Assembly: GCF_033473495.1 (NCBI RefSeq)
Contig: NC_088942.1
Coordinates: forward strand, 434,001-498,000
Source: Cercospora beticola
Taxonomy: Eukaryota; Ascomycota; Dothideomycetes; Mycosphaerellales; Mycosphaerellaceae
Direction of reading: 5' to 3'
Length of the DNA stretch: 64,000 nt
Shown: positions 43,474 to 53,761 of the stretch, piece by piece
How the letters are laid out: the number at the start of each line of letters is the position of its first letter
Position numbering within the stretch: the first letter of the stretch is position 1
The notes under the pieces: model-generated
What the model saw: the letters and a program-made list of their open reading frames with translations, nothing else
Databases searched by the model: none
Told to the model about the DNA's origin: nothing
Position numbers and translations under genes: made by a program

Positions 43474-44420
43474 TGTCACAGAGAGCAAGAGATGCACAAA
43501 ACGGTGAATGGGGAGCTTAGGAGGGACCAAGATGCACCCAGAGGTCATGTCTCTCTCCTTTACCAATAAATACGCTTCCCATTGCCATCAGCTCACCAAG
43601 TGTGCGATAAACGATCATTCGATGGCTGCATGGCATGCAGCTGTGCCGGAAAGGCTCACTGAGCAATAGCAGTATTGCAGTGCAGCCACGCCGAACAACT
43701 AGATCCGAGTTCGATGCTTGGCTGCCTGATTTGTACTTAGCACCGCTTCTGGCTCTGTATACTAGTGCAGTGTGCACAGCCATGCGGTGTGTGCGACGGA
43801 GCGGAGGCGGACAGGAGAGTTGGCGCTTGAGAAAGTGAAAGTAAAGCTGCCCCACTGAGACAGCTTGATAACCGAGTAAAGGCGTCGCTTGAGAACACTG
43901 TGAGAAAGTAGTCCATACCTGTGTAGGCCTATTCGCGAAACTTGGGGTAAGAGCGTGGGCGACGGCGACGCGTTCGAATGCCAACAGACTCTGACTCTTC
44001 AAAGATCGGACCGATGTCACGTAGCTCTTTCTCGATGGCCCCGAAGCAGATAGAACAACAAGCGTAGCGGCAGCGTCAGAGAAGAAATTGGCGAGAGCGG
44101 GCAAGATGGCCCCGAGGCCGAGTTCCAAAGGCTACGCTTGAAGACAGCCATCGCACGTACTGGTAGGATTGTCCCTTTCCCGAGAGAAGATCGCGATCCT
44201 TGGTCAGCAAGTCGAAGGTGGTGATGATGTAGCTACGAAGGCCAGAAAGGCATCCCGATGTAGGAGGTAACAACACGAATAGGATGATGTCGCCTGAGGC
44301 ATCAACTCACAAGCCCACATCAATTTCTGGCGGTAAAAGTACTGGGATGCCGACTCCCAGCCTTGGAGTCATTACAGAATTGCGGTTGCCCCTCAACAAA
44401 CACGAAACCATTGTCCAGCC
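43474..44420. other. Divergent intergenic region upstream of PRO2
   Basis: It separates the Thr-rich secreted gene (-) from PRO2 (+). A 203-codon minus-strand frame (43517-44128) is open, but it has no signature and its composition is unlike the neighbours. I treat it as non-coding. Confidence 0.45.
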
Positions 44421-45882
44421 ATGTCCCTTACCAACGCGTCGCCAGAGCAAGCCGCGCGTGCTGCAAAGGTCTCATCCAGAACGCTCGGCATCTTGTCGGA
44501 AGATGCCAGGAACCGCGCCTTGGATGCAATCCACGATGCGCTGGCAGCAGCCAGAGACGACATCCTGGCAGCGAATGCCATAGATCTTGACAAGGCAAAG
44601 CAATCTACAGCAAACGGAGAATTGAACCCCAGCATCTACAAGCGCCTCGATCTTTCCCGGAAGGGCAAGTTCGATGATATGCTGCAGGGGATTAAAGATG
44701 TTCGAGGTCTCGCAGATCCAGGTAGGTGCAGGATCCTTCGGCAAGCTCACTTACATTTCACTTCCTCTTCTCGTATTCTTCAGACAACTCTGTCGCGCTC
44801 TGCTGACTTCTGCAGTCGGCAGAGTGGACTTACGCACAGAACTCGATGATGGACTCATCCTCACACGGCAAACATGCCCTATCGGCGTCCTTCTCATCAT
44901 CTTCGAGGCCAGACCGGAAGTTATCGCCAATATCGCTTCACTGGCGATCAAATCTGCGAATGCGGCCATCTTGAAGGGCGGCAAAGAGTCGACAGAGTCC
45001 TTTAAGGTCATTGCTTCGACTATCGGAAAAGCCCTTGAAGCCACAGAAGTCCCGAACGACTCAATACAACTCGTGGCCACGCGTGATGCGATCGATTCTC
45101 TGCTCACACTCAGTCAATATATCGACCTCGTCATTCCGCGAGGATCAAATGAGCTTGTCAGGCATTGCCAAACAAAAGCTCACATGCCTGTGCTCGGGCA
45201 TGCCGACGGCCTTTGCGCCTTATATATCCACCCTGATGCTGATGTGCAGATGGCCGTCAACGTCGTTGTCGACTCCAAGACCGATTATCCTGCTGCCTGC
45301 AATGCTGTGGAAACACTACTTGTCCACGAGGACGCCTTGACGACGATTCTCCCTTCAGTCGCAAAAGCTCTGATAGCAAAGGGAGTTACGCTACGTTGCG
45401 ACGCCGAATCGAAATCAGCACTTTCGTCTGCATTGGGCAACGAAGCTTCCTCACTTCAGGACGCCACCGATGCAGATTACCAAACGGAGTTCTTAGACCT
45501 CATCCTCGCAATCAAGACGATCAAAGGCTCGCCCAACGATCCGTCACAGGCCATCGACGCAGCAATCGAACACATCAACACTTTTGGCTCTCACCACACA
45601 GACGCTATCATCACAAAATCGGAAGATGTCGCAGATCGTTTCTGCAATGGCGTGGATGCAGCATGCAAGTATTGGAACGCCTCGACTCGATTCTCTGACG
45701 GCATGCGGTTTGGTTTCGGCACTGAGGTTGGAATCAGCACAAACAAGGTCCACGCAAGAGGACCTGTTGGACTAGAAGGACTCATGATTCACGAATATCG
45801 AATTGCGGGCAATGGGCAGACGGCAGCCATGTACGGCTCTGGAGGCAAGAAATTCAAGCATGCCAAGCTGGCATTACAGTAA
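44421..45882 (+). CDS. PRO2: Gamma-glutamyl phosphate reductase
   Basis: PRO2 reduces gamma-glutamyl phosphate to glutamate-5-semialdehyde with NADPH, the second step of proline synthesis from glutamate. Exon 1 (44421-44721) and exon 2 (44816-45882) are joined across a 94-nt intron (donor GTAGGT, acceptor TGCAG), rebuilding ADPVGRVDLRTELDDGL; the product has 455 residues. Signatures include PIGVLLIIFEARPEV, NAAILKGGKEST, DLVIPRGSNELVRHC, the catalytic-Cys segment SKTDYPAACNAVETLLVH, RFSDGMRFGFGTEVGISTNK and HARGPVGLEGLM, matching ProA/PRO2 along its length. The ATG at 44421 follows CAGCC. The 3' end converges on the next gene with a 143-bp gap. Confidence 0.96.
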
Positions 45883-46025
45883 GACGATCGACACCGTACA
45901 TCGGTATTGGAAATATGGCAGCGACGGACGACATGAATGGCTCAAGAGACGATGCTCAACCTCGACTTGTATACACTGCGCCATTTCTCGCATGGCGCAA
46001 ACCTGGCTAAAGTTCAAAGAGAAGC

Positions 46026-46865
46026 TCATGCAATGAAACATAATAACCTCAATACTCGCTGTCGCGCTTTTTCTGCGAGCCCAGGCCGTTTACCCCATCT
46101 CTCCCACTCTGTGATCGCAACGGCAGTCAGCAAGATCCGCTGCTTTTCTTCTTTAACTAATTTTTCACTCACGAATGCTAACCTCCCTTCCTCCATCAAA
46201 GCCGCAATCTCTTCCTCATCCTCTGCTCCACTACCGCCAACTTGACCAGAAGTCGCATCTCGTAATCTCCAACACCAAATATCACTTCTCTTTTCCCTCT
46301 TCACCAAAAACGGAATCCAAGTTCCAGGAGCCATCGTCTTCCCTTTTACTTTTCCACGATCATCAAGCGATTTCGACGCCTCCAGCTTCTCATCCATTTC
46401 GGGAGACGGTGCAACATTACCATCTTCTTCCTGCTGCAACGCTTGCCACCTGTACCCTCCCACATCCACCATCCCACCACATACCCTCCACTTCCTCTTC
46501 CAAGTCAAAGTTTGACATATCTGCCTTTCACAAGAAATTACGGTACCATGCCGATGAGAATAAAGCTGTGCTACTTCGCCCGTCTGTTGTTGTGTAGCTT
46601 CTTGATCTTGGCTTAGTGTTGATGTAATTGTGCTTGCCGGAAGGACATTCAACACACGAAATGTCTTTCTCCGCTTAATCTTGAGCTTGAGAGGCGGAAT
46701 CCTATCTGGGTTCAAAGCTTTTGTCGTGGAACGTAGATGATATAGAATTCTCCAGTCATGAGCGTCTTGGATTGAGTTGGGTGTTATTCGGATGTGCTGT
46801 GGGAGAGTTGTTGAGATGAGAGGAAGATTTGTGGATAATGGGCGTGAAAGGTCACACAGTTCCAT
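46026..46865 (-). CDS. Hypothetical protein, Trp-rich
   Basis: A single-exon 279-residue frame from ATG 46865; I do not recognise the family. It is rich in Trp and basic residues in short beta-like segments: HDWRILYHLRS, LKLKIKRRKTFRVL, WKRKWRVCGGMV, GYRWQAL and SDIWCWRLRDA, with an acidic insertion after about 150. A helical C-terminus (EWERWGKRPGLAEKARQR) closes the chain. The pattern of strands could be a tubby-like or lipocalin-like fold, but that is speculation. Position between PRO2 and the BRCT gene gives no functional clue. No signal peptide or membrane helix is visible. Confidence 0.65.
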   Translation of the reverse strand: MELCDLSRPLSTNLPLISTTLPQHIRITPNSIQDAHDWRILYHLRSTTKALNPDRIPPLKLKIKRRKTFRVLNVLPASTITSTLSQDQEATQQQTGEVAQLYSHRHGTVISCERQICQTLTWKRKWRVCGGMVDVGGYRWQALQQEEDGNVAPSPEMDEKLEASKSLDDRGKVKGKTMAPGTWIPFLVKREKRSDIWCWRLRDATSGQVGGSGAEDEEEIAALMEEGRLAFVSEKLVKEEKQRILLTAVAITEWERWGKRPGLAEKARQRVLRLLCFIA

Positions 46866-47214
46866 GTTGAAAGTGTGACTCCATGGAGTAGAGACAGAAT
46901 TGATGATTGTGACATATGGTTGTTTAGCTGTCGACTACTGGTGAGGCGCTGCTTTCAGGCGTCCCACTATGCTTGACAGCGTCAGATTAAGTTCGAATCC
47001 TGCAGCAGCTCAGAGCTGGGTCGTCAGGCAGCTAAGGGTATATACGAAGTGTGTGCCACGAAACTGTGCATACGCAAAATCGATAAAGTAATAGATGTAT
47101 ACTCAATCGTCTCATTCTATCCTTTCTATGCAGTGGCGCTAATAATCGCCGGGTATCTCAGAATGTCAATCATGACCCGGGCCTTCCCAAAACTCCTTTC
47201 CTCATGCATGACTG
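46866..47214. other. Short intergenic region
   Basis: It contains the promoter of the hypothetical gene and the 3' flank of the BRCT gene, both minus-strand. A TTCGAATCC stretch at about 46991 resembles a tRNA T-loop, but no cloverleaf forms around it. Confidence 0.5.
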
Positions 47215-48213
47215 TCACGGTTTCCCTGTCGGCTTAAACATAGTACTGATATTGGCTACGCCCTTTGGCGCCAACTTCGTCGCTTCGTATCTGCTCTCGG
47301 GCAGTCTCTTGTCAGCCTTGATGCTGTCTACAATCCATTCGGCTGTGACGAATTTGACGCTTTTGCCGCGCAGAGTCGCAATTTCTTTCTGGATTTTGCT
47401 TCCGGCAAGTCCACCGCCAGCGCCCCCATTTGCGTTGATCCTGCCTAGGATTACATGGGTGACTGTTCTTCGGCCCAGTGATATTGACATATTGCCACCG
47501 TGAGTGCTGATGAGGTGTTTGAGCTTGTGGTCTGAAAGGGGTGCTGTGCAGCCGTTGAGGTATATCGTGAGATTAGTGAAGATCTGTGGTGCAGCTGGTT
47601 TCTTTGCAACCTCATCTTCTTCCACAGCCGCAACAGTACTGTTGTCCGCTGCTGTCCCGAATTGTGTCGAGTCCTGCTCCTGCTTGACCATGACGTTCGC
47701 GGACTCGTCGGGTTTCTCTGGCGTGTATATTGGCTCGAGCAGATCTGATGGCGACAACTCGTGTGAAGTCCAGCTTGTTTCGCGGATTGTTCCATCCTGC
47801 TTCTTGTATGGCGTGAACGGGCTTACGATTGTACTCGGTTTCGATGTTGACGAATCCGTCTTGACGCGCTTCGCCGGTCGTTCGCTTTCCTCTTCCTTCT
47901 TGACTTTCATGTTCTCCCAGATGCTTTGCCGACCTCCCGTTCGCAAGCCCTTTGCTCCTCTCTCCCATCCGCCATTCTCAGTCCGACCATCTTGCCCAAA
48001 GTCTAGACTGCCAGCACCGACGGTATCGTTCATGCGCTTGCCACCCCCGCTACCAGCACTGAATTGTTCGCGCAGCTTCAGACTCCTCGAATCGCGCCAT
48101 GAAGTACTCCCACCGAGTCGGTTTTCGGCGCGTTGGTGGCCGGTGGCGGACGAGTTGAACGGGTCGAAGATCTGTTTCGAAGGCTTCGCAGCCACGGGCG
48201 CCTTGTACGGCAT
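47215..48213 (-). CDS. BRCT-domain protein
   Basis: A single-exon 332-residue frame from ATG 48213. A conserved N-terminal segment IFDPFNSSATGHQRAENR precedes GSTSWRDSRSLKLREQF; a long disordered, charged middle follows. The C-terminal 110 residues form one BRCT domain: IFTNLTIYLNGCTAPLSDHK, HGGNMSISLGRRTVTHVILG and the signature Trp in KFVTAEWIVDSIKADKRLPE. The domain resembles that of REV1 in spacing, but no polymerase part is present, so it is a stand-alone BRCT protein. Such proteins usually bind phosphopeptides or DNA ends in nuclear DNA-damage responses. The partner is unknown. Confidence 0.88.
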   Translation of the reverse strand: MPYKAPVAAKPSKQIFDPFNSSATGHQRAENRLGGSTSWRDSRSLKLREQFSAGSGGGKRMNDTVGAGSLDFGQDGRTENGGWERGAKGLRTGGRQSIWENMKVKKEEESERPAKRVKTDSSTSKPSTIVSPFTPYKKQDGTIRETSWTSHELSPSDLLEPIYTPEKPDESANVMVKQEQDSTQFGTAADNSTVAAVEEDEVAKKPAAPQIFTNLTIYLNGCTAPLSDHKLKHLISTHGGNMSISLGRRTVTHVILGRINANGGAGGGLAGSKIQKEIATLRGKSVKFVTAEWIVDSIKADKRLPESRYEATKLAPKGVANISTMFKPTGKP

Positions 48214-48811
48214 GACTGCTGCGATTATCGTGTCCGCATGTCCGTCGACAGCCTAAAAGCTGTGTGGTTGTCAACAATAAGAAGGAAGAGTCGAGGCGTC
48301 ATGCGGCCAGCGCATTCACGCCCGAATTCAGGAACAGGCGTTGCTCCGCAACGCGAAAGTGTCACGAGCCCCTGCCGCCGATCCAATGGATTTCGTCAAC
48401 GCACACCACTTTGCGACTCCTCCAACGTGAGAATTGGTGCGCACGAGCGCGATGCATTATGGCCTCCGATGCGAGTACACCACTTTGCACCCTTTGCTCA
48501 CTATATCAGTCCAACATGACCTCTGCGAGTGACGGCGCTGACCAGCGAGCTGTTTTTCCCTCCACCCAGCCCTCCCGAGGTCCTCCCACCGCCCTTCTCC
48601 TTCTCGGGCCTATAAATGCTAACGGCGCTTCCCCCACAATGGCCTCTAGCCACACTGCCCTCTTTCTCTACCTCTTCTGCATTCCCCGTGGTTCCGCTTC
48701 CAAGCTCAACGGGTGAGAAGAGCGGTTCATGCAGGAACATCCGATGCACCACAATCCCGGAATCTCATGTAACGTTGTTTCTGGAAAAGGCTGAACGCGT
48801 TTAGGCTCGCC
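48214..48811. other. Divergent intergenic region upstream of the GH76 gene
   Basis: It separates the BRCT (-) and GH76 (+) start codons and should contain both promoters. No specific site was recognised. Confidence 0.5.
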
Positions 48812-50711
48812 ATGCCGAAGACCTCCTCCCCGCCCCCATCGCAAGACAATGGCTCTTCCGTCGCAGATGGCTCTTCAAGAGCGAGTGCCCTGCTGTGGCA
48901 GGTCTGCGAAGCCCTGGTCATCTTCATTGCATGTCTTTCGTTCTTCACCATGTTCCTGTCATGGTTTGTAACCCTGTCACTTGTTCACCCTATCATATTT
49001 TCCTCTTCGGCTGCAGTGCAGACGACATTCTGGAATGGCTATCGAGGCGATGAGCCTCGGTGGAGATATACTGGACCAGACACTAGCCCTGAGTTCTGGT
49101 TCAGCGAGACACAAGGTGCTCTCGCAACGATGCAAGCGACATTTTGGAATGGCACTTACTGGCCAAGTACAATACAATGGATTGGCGCTCTGATTGATAC
49201 CATTGTGGCTTCGTCCGAGCGTACTTTCGTTGACGGCCTTCAGGTCTACGGAGATGAGACGAAGGTCCAACTGGAGAGCGATATCCGCAATTACTACTCA
49301 CAGATTCAAGCTTATTACGATAGTGAGGATACTATACAGATATTCGACGCAGCATATGACGATGCACAATGGGTCGTAATGGAATGGCTCGAAGTCATCA
49401 GATTCATCAACCAGTACCAAGCATACTCACAATCCGGACTTGGGATAGACGATATTTCGGCTTTTGCGCATCGAGCACACATCTTCTACAATATCGTTCA
49501 AGATAAATTCAATACTTCGCAATGCGAGGGGGGTCTGACCTGGTAAGTTGATCCTCGACCAGAGTACATGAAATATGCTGACGTTCGCTTCGCTGCAGGA
49601 ACCCGGCACTCGAGACTTACAAGAACGCAATCACCAATGAGCTGTTTGTGTCCAGCTCCATTATGATGTACTTTTTCTTCCCAGGCGATAGCGATACCGA
49701 TCCTTACCCACATCCCAATTACACTGCTCAAACCAACAAAACGCTTCCTCCCTTGCAGCCAATTTCAGCACACGATCCGATCTTTCTGAAGAATGCGCAG
49801 GACGAATGGGCGTGGTTCAAGACGCATAATTTCACGAATGCACAAGGATTAATCGTCGACGGATTTCATATTACGCCGAACCAGACCACTTGCGACGAAC
49901 GAAACGAGATGGTGTATACCTACAACCAAGGAGTCATGCTGACCGGTCTTCGTGGGCTATGGGAGGCGACAGGACTTACCTCTTATCTGGATGATGGCTA
50001 CAGTCTAATCGAAACAGTAATCAATGCCACAGGCTGGGATGCGGATGTCTCTGACCAAGCCAGTGAATGGGCTGGTCTGGGTCGGAATGGTATACTTGAA
50101 GACTACTGCGACGCTCCTGCGAATTGTTCTCAGGACAATTTGATCTTCAAGGGTGCTTATTTCCAGCACTTTGACTACTTCTGCACATCACTACCTACCG
50201 ATGTGCCTCTTGTTGATGGCATTAGTGTGTTGGCTTCGACTGAGCTTGCGCAGCACCACAGTGACCGATGCGCAAGCTACTCGCCTTGGGTGCAACACAA
50301 CGCGCATGCTGCTCTGAGTACACGCGATGGTACCAAAGTCATGGGCGAATGGTGGGGTGCGCCTTATGTAAGTATTGGTTTCACTGTTACCAGCGCGGAT
50401 TGGAACTGACCGATCTCCAGTTGAACAAAACCCAAGGAGCTGCACCAAAATATGCTGAGTCGAAGCCTGACGGAAGTATCGATATTTGCAATCAACCTCA
50501 ATTACTCGACACATATCCTTGGAAGTGCTCCGGCAGTGACTGTGCTCATGCAAGCGCATCTAAGCCTCGCCGCACAGTGTACCCGAGACAGGCAGCCGAC
50601 AACAGGACGGTTGAGACTCAAGCCCAAGGTCTCGCGGTACTCCGAGCTGCGACGGATCTGACGCTCATCAATGGCGGAAGCAGCAGGAAAGTCTATACCT
50701 CGCCGGCATGA
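48812..50711 (+). CDS. GH76 family glycoside hydrolase (alpha-1,6-mannanase-like), membrane-anchored
   Basis: GH76 enzymes cleave alpha-1,6-mannan; fungal DCW1/DFG5 relatives cross-link GPI proteins to the wall. Exons 48812-49542, 49599-50367 and 50421-50711 are separated by introns of 56 and 53 nt (both GTAAGT donors), giving 596 residues. A hydrophobic segment (about 32-63) after a Ser-rich cytosolic N-terminus looks like a type II signal anchor rather than a cleaved signal. The domain has the Asp-Asp catalytic pair in AAYDDAQWVVMEWL, WNPALETYKNAITNELF, EMVYTYNQGVMLTGLRGLW and the C-terminal VETQAQGLAVLRAA. Numerous N-x-S/T sites suggest luminal or extracellular exposure. Confidence 0.93.
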
Positions 50712-51314
50712 CGTGTCACAAGCGTCACACCCAAGGACTGCACACAGCGTCAATGGAAACGCTTACAGCACCACGTGCGAGTCACATCGCGACATCGAAG
50801 GTAACAAGTGACAAGTCTCCGATCGTTTCGCAAGACTTGTCTCACAACTTACTCGGCACACTTTGCACAAACAAACGCACTGCGCAAGGTTTTCCCGCTG
50901 GTTTCTGGTCTCTGACAGGCATCTAGCTTCTACAACAAGTCCTGACTCGTGCTCGTGCTGAGAGGGTCTTCTTCAAATCACCTCAGCCCACCCCCACCCC
51001 ACCTTTTGGACGTGAGAGGCCGCACGCTGCACACAGCCCGTCAGCCCAGCTTCTGGAGCTAGAACGACGACACCGGTTCTGGACAAACGCCAACATTGTT
51101 TAGCGCCGACGCCCTCTCAAACACGCGAAGCGCAGCTGCTGCGGCTGCATAATCCTCCGGAACAATTCAGCTAAGGCCGAACAGACGACCACAACACGTT
51201 TCGAAGCGCGCGCGAGCTTCCAATTCCTATTACTTCCAACAAACTTCACGAAATACAATTGTCTTCGAAACTATAACATCTTCCAAAACCAATCTCATCA
51301 ACAGTCAAATCAAA
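50712..51314. other. Promoter and 5' UTR of the small Ser/Arg-rich gene
   Basis: It has a C/A-rich leader just before 51315 typical of fungal 5' UTRs and a pyrimidine-rich tract at about 50985-51005. No other gene was recognised. Confidence 0.5.
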
Positions 51315-51605
51315 ATGTGTTTCGGCGCCTTCACCGAAGAGGCTGAACTCAACCCCAACCGACGTCCTCTCTACTTTGGCGATCCACATCTCGAATACGT
51401 CAAAAAACGCAGTTCCACGACCACGACATCTGACGGTCGTCCGAGGAGGTCTTCTTCTGTTTATGTCGCTTCTTCGCGACCGAGGACTGCTTCGTCGCGA
51501 TCGCACAAATCTAAGTCCAATTCGTATTCTTCGACGAGATCGAGTCGGACGCCTTCGAGTCCGGTTTCGCCTAGGCCGCCGAGTGGGTGGAAGAAGAAGT
51601 ATTGA
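51315..51605 (+). CDS. Small Ser/Arg-rich basic protein, 96 residues
   Basis: An intronless frame from ATG 51315 to TGA. It begins MCFGAFTEEAELNPNRRPLY, then has LEYVKKRSS followed by a Ser/Thr/Arg-rich, probably disordered region ending PRPPSGWKKKY. An N-terminal Cys after Met and a basic Ser tract hint at a peripheral, phosphorylated protein. I know no named family. Support for being real is the A/C-rich leader, ATG context and biased composition. Overlapping frames on the other strand are shadows. Function unknown. Confidence 0.6.
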   Translation: MCFGAFTEEAELNPNRRPLYFGDPHLEYVKKRSSTTTTSDGRPRRSSSVYVASSRPRTASSRSHKSKSNSYSSTRSSRTPSSPVSPRPPSGWKKKY

Positions 51606-52226
51606 GGATGTGGATTTTGGGTGATGGGGGTTTGGGTTGAGGTGTTTTGGAGTGTTGTGAGGTTTTGGAGTGTTGTGGTGTTTGCCACTGAATGTGAGGA
51701 TATCGGGCCGATTGGAGTTGGATGTGGTGTTGAACGGGCATGTTCGGTTTTGGGCAACAGAGGGCTGATGTGGTATTTGCATTGCTTGCATTGGAATAAA
51801 GGACGATCTAAAACAGATGCGACTTTGCCGCTGGGCTGCAATGTCGTGGTGGTATTCTACTTGTAAGAGAGAACTTTTGGAGAGGCCTGAACTGTACGAT
51901 GCGTTGCAAGGTTGATTCTCATTATGTATTACGACTTATGAAGACGAGATCCTGTGAGAATTTTCTCCTAGTCTCATGTGTCGTGTTTGTTGCGATTCGT
52001 GATGATCGAGCATACCCACGCGCTTGGGAAATGTCTGGACCACTTCATCTCCCTGTAGTGATTCGATATTCGATCCAGGCGCATCGGCGGTCCGACAACT
52101 TGCCGTTTGGAATTATTTCGATGCCTCCGTCCTCCTCACTGTGGTAGAGGCTGTGAAGTTGATGCGAGGTAATTGTGGTAATGCTCGCCCTCACGAATGC
52201 GGATAGGATCTGTATTGCCAGCGCAC
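51606..52226. other. Convergent intergenic region
   Basis: It holds the 3' flanks of the small Ser/Arg-rich gene (+) and the first BTB gene (-). G/T-rich sequence at 51610-51700 includes an imperfect 18-bp tandem repeat (TTTTGGAGTGTTGTG core, 51645-51680). Confidence 0.55.
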
Positions 52227-53032
52227 TCAATCATCGCTGTCGTCGGTGTCCTCGTCGGGCTCGATGTCGGTGTCGGTGGCCTCTGCAGGCTTGCGTAGAT
52301 GCTCCGGATCGATGAGCTTCCGTCTCTTATTGACACGAGAGGACTCTTGCGCCACGTACCGCATGAGATCTTTGGCTAACTCAGGGCATTCCTGAATCTT
52401 CTCTTAGCAATCGCCGTTCAAGATCTTGGCCATGTCACACGCGAGTATCTCGATGAGGGAACGCATATACTCCACGCCAATCGCCTGTCGTCGTTCCTCC
52501 TGGTAAACCCAGAGCGCAACTTTCACAAGATCCGAAGCGGTCCCTGCGAATCCAAACGTGATTTCCACTTCGTCTTTGAGATCGGGCATTTGATACTACC
52601 TAGCGTCAGTGTTCAGCTTGGTCGTGAAGTATTGTAGCCATCGACTGACCTTGTCAGCCGCCACGAGCAATTCGAAGTAGCGCAGCGTGTCCTCTTTACC
52701 ACTGGCCAACGTGAAGTAATCAGTGTTGAAAACCCCGTAGCACCACTCCAGTAGGCTTCTAACCGTGCGTTCAGACTCGGGCAGTTCGATAATCCCGGAG
52801 CCAGCTTCCTTCCAGTCTCCGGTGCAGGCAGCCTCAAAAAATGGACAGGCAGGGCAGACGACGCTTTTGTGGACACTGAAAGTGTAAGTCGCCGTTTGAA
52901 TTTTCAGATCCGACCATTTTTCGTTCTTGAGCATTCTAGCAATCGATTAGTATCGCAATATTAGCTGCTGTTCATAAAGGGCGCAACTTACTGCCAGAGA
53001 ATGTTATAGCAATCATCCCCATTAGTTTCCAT
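52227..53032 (-). pseudogene. BTB/POZ-domain protein, copy 1, with premature TAA
   Basis: Exons 53032-52992, 52935-52650 and 52595-52227 with introns of 56 nt (donor GTAAGT) and 54 nt (donor GTCAGT). The BTB domain reads WSDLKIQTATYTFSVHKSVV, CPFFEAACTGDWKEA, IIELPESERTVRSLLEWCYG and ELLVAADK. The protein then continues through VALWVYQEERRQ to a TAA at 52404-52406. Beyond this stop the same frame is open for 58 more codons (CPELAKDLMRYVAQESSRVN, then an acidic tail) to TGA 52227, and this extension aligns with the C-terminus of copy 2. The stop occupies the position of a Trp in copy 2. A truncated protein of 172 residues could still be made. BTB proteins often act as dimerising or CUL3 adaptor modules. 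Confidence 0.75.
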
Positions 53033-53761
53033 GCTTCCAGCTCGGGCTAATCACAAATCTCGCGTCGTAGTGTGAAAAGCAATGTCAACGACTTATCAGT
53101 TGTTGCAAGTGGCGATGTTGGTTGGACGACGACTCTGGAAAGTGCTTGAAAATATGGTCGGTTGTTTGCGGCAGGTAGTGAGCGTTATGGCATGTGGTAC
53201 ATGACTGGCAATTGGCACATGTCGGAGCTCGTCGATGTGAGATGAGCTTCACTTCGCGCCGCCCGCTGTTGCCTAGCTATCTCTTCATATGACAAGGGTC
53301 ATAATGCATCATAATGGACTGCTTGTGCTCTGGTTGTATACATACGAACTGTCTCATTCCCTCCGATGCTGGAGCAATCATGCCGAAAGGAAGCTCATGG
53401 AACTTGCGCGTATGCCAAAGTGGTCGACTAAGCTGGCAGGCATACCGCCACAATTCGTGTCCAAGTGGAGACCTGTTGGTGCCGTCCTGTAGTGTGCAAA
53501 AGCTTCTACATCCCGTGAGTGAGCACGGAGCTGTCATATGCGACGCCCGTGAGTCGCGCCACGATGTTGATCTTGTAATTGGTCGAGGCAGAGGAGCAAT
53601 TCTCTTAGCTCGTTGTTCGAACCTGCTGCAAGCCTCTCTGGGCCAGGAAACCGAGCAATGCCGTGCCTTTCTGGCGGATGCTGTAGATTCCATGCGTCCT
53701 GAATATGTTGCCTCTTTACTCCCATCATGCAAATATGATGCAAGGCCTCGCCACAGCACAA
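53033..53761. other. Intergenic region between the two BTB copies
   Basis: It should contain the promoter of BTB copy 1 and the 3' flank of copy 2. A 162-codon minus-strand frame (53277-53765) has no recognisable domain and is treated as non-coding. Confidence 0.45.

Noticed and set aside
43517..44128. 203-codon minus-strand open frame upstream of the Thr-rich gene
   Set aside because: No domain, no sensible splice structure, and it runs into the promoter and start region of the neighbouring gene.
46985..47010. TTCGAATCC resembling a tRNA T-loop
   Set aside because: Flanking bases do not pair as a T stem and no acceptor or anticodon arm can be drawn.
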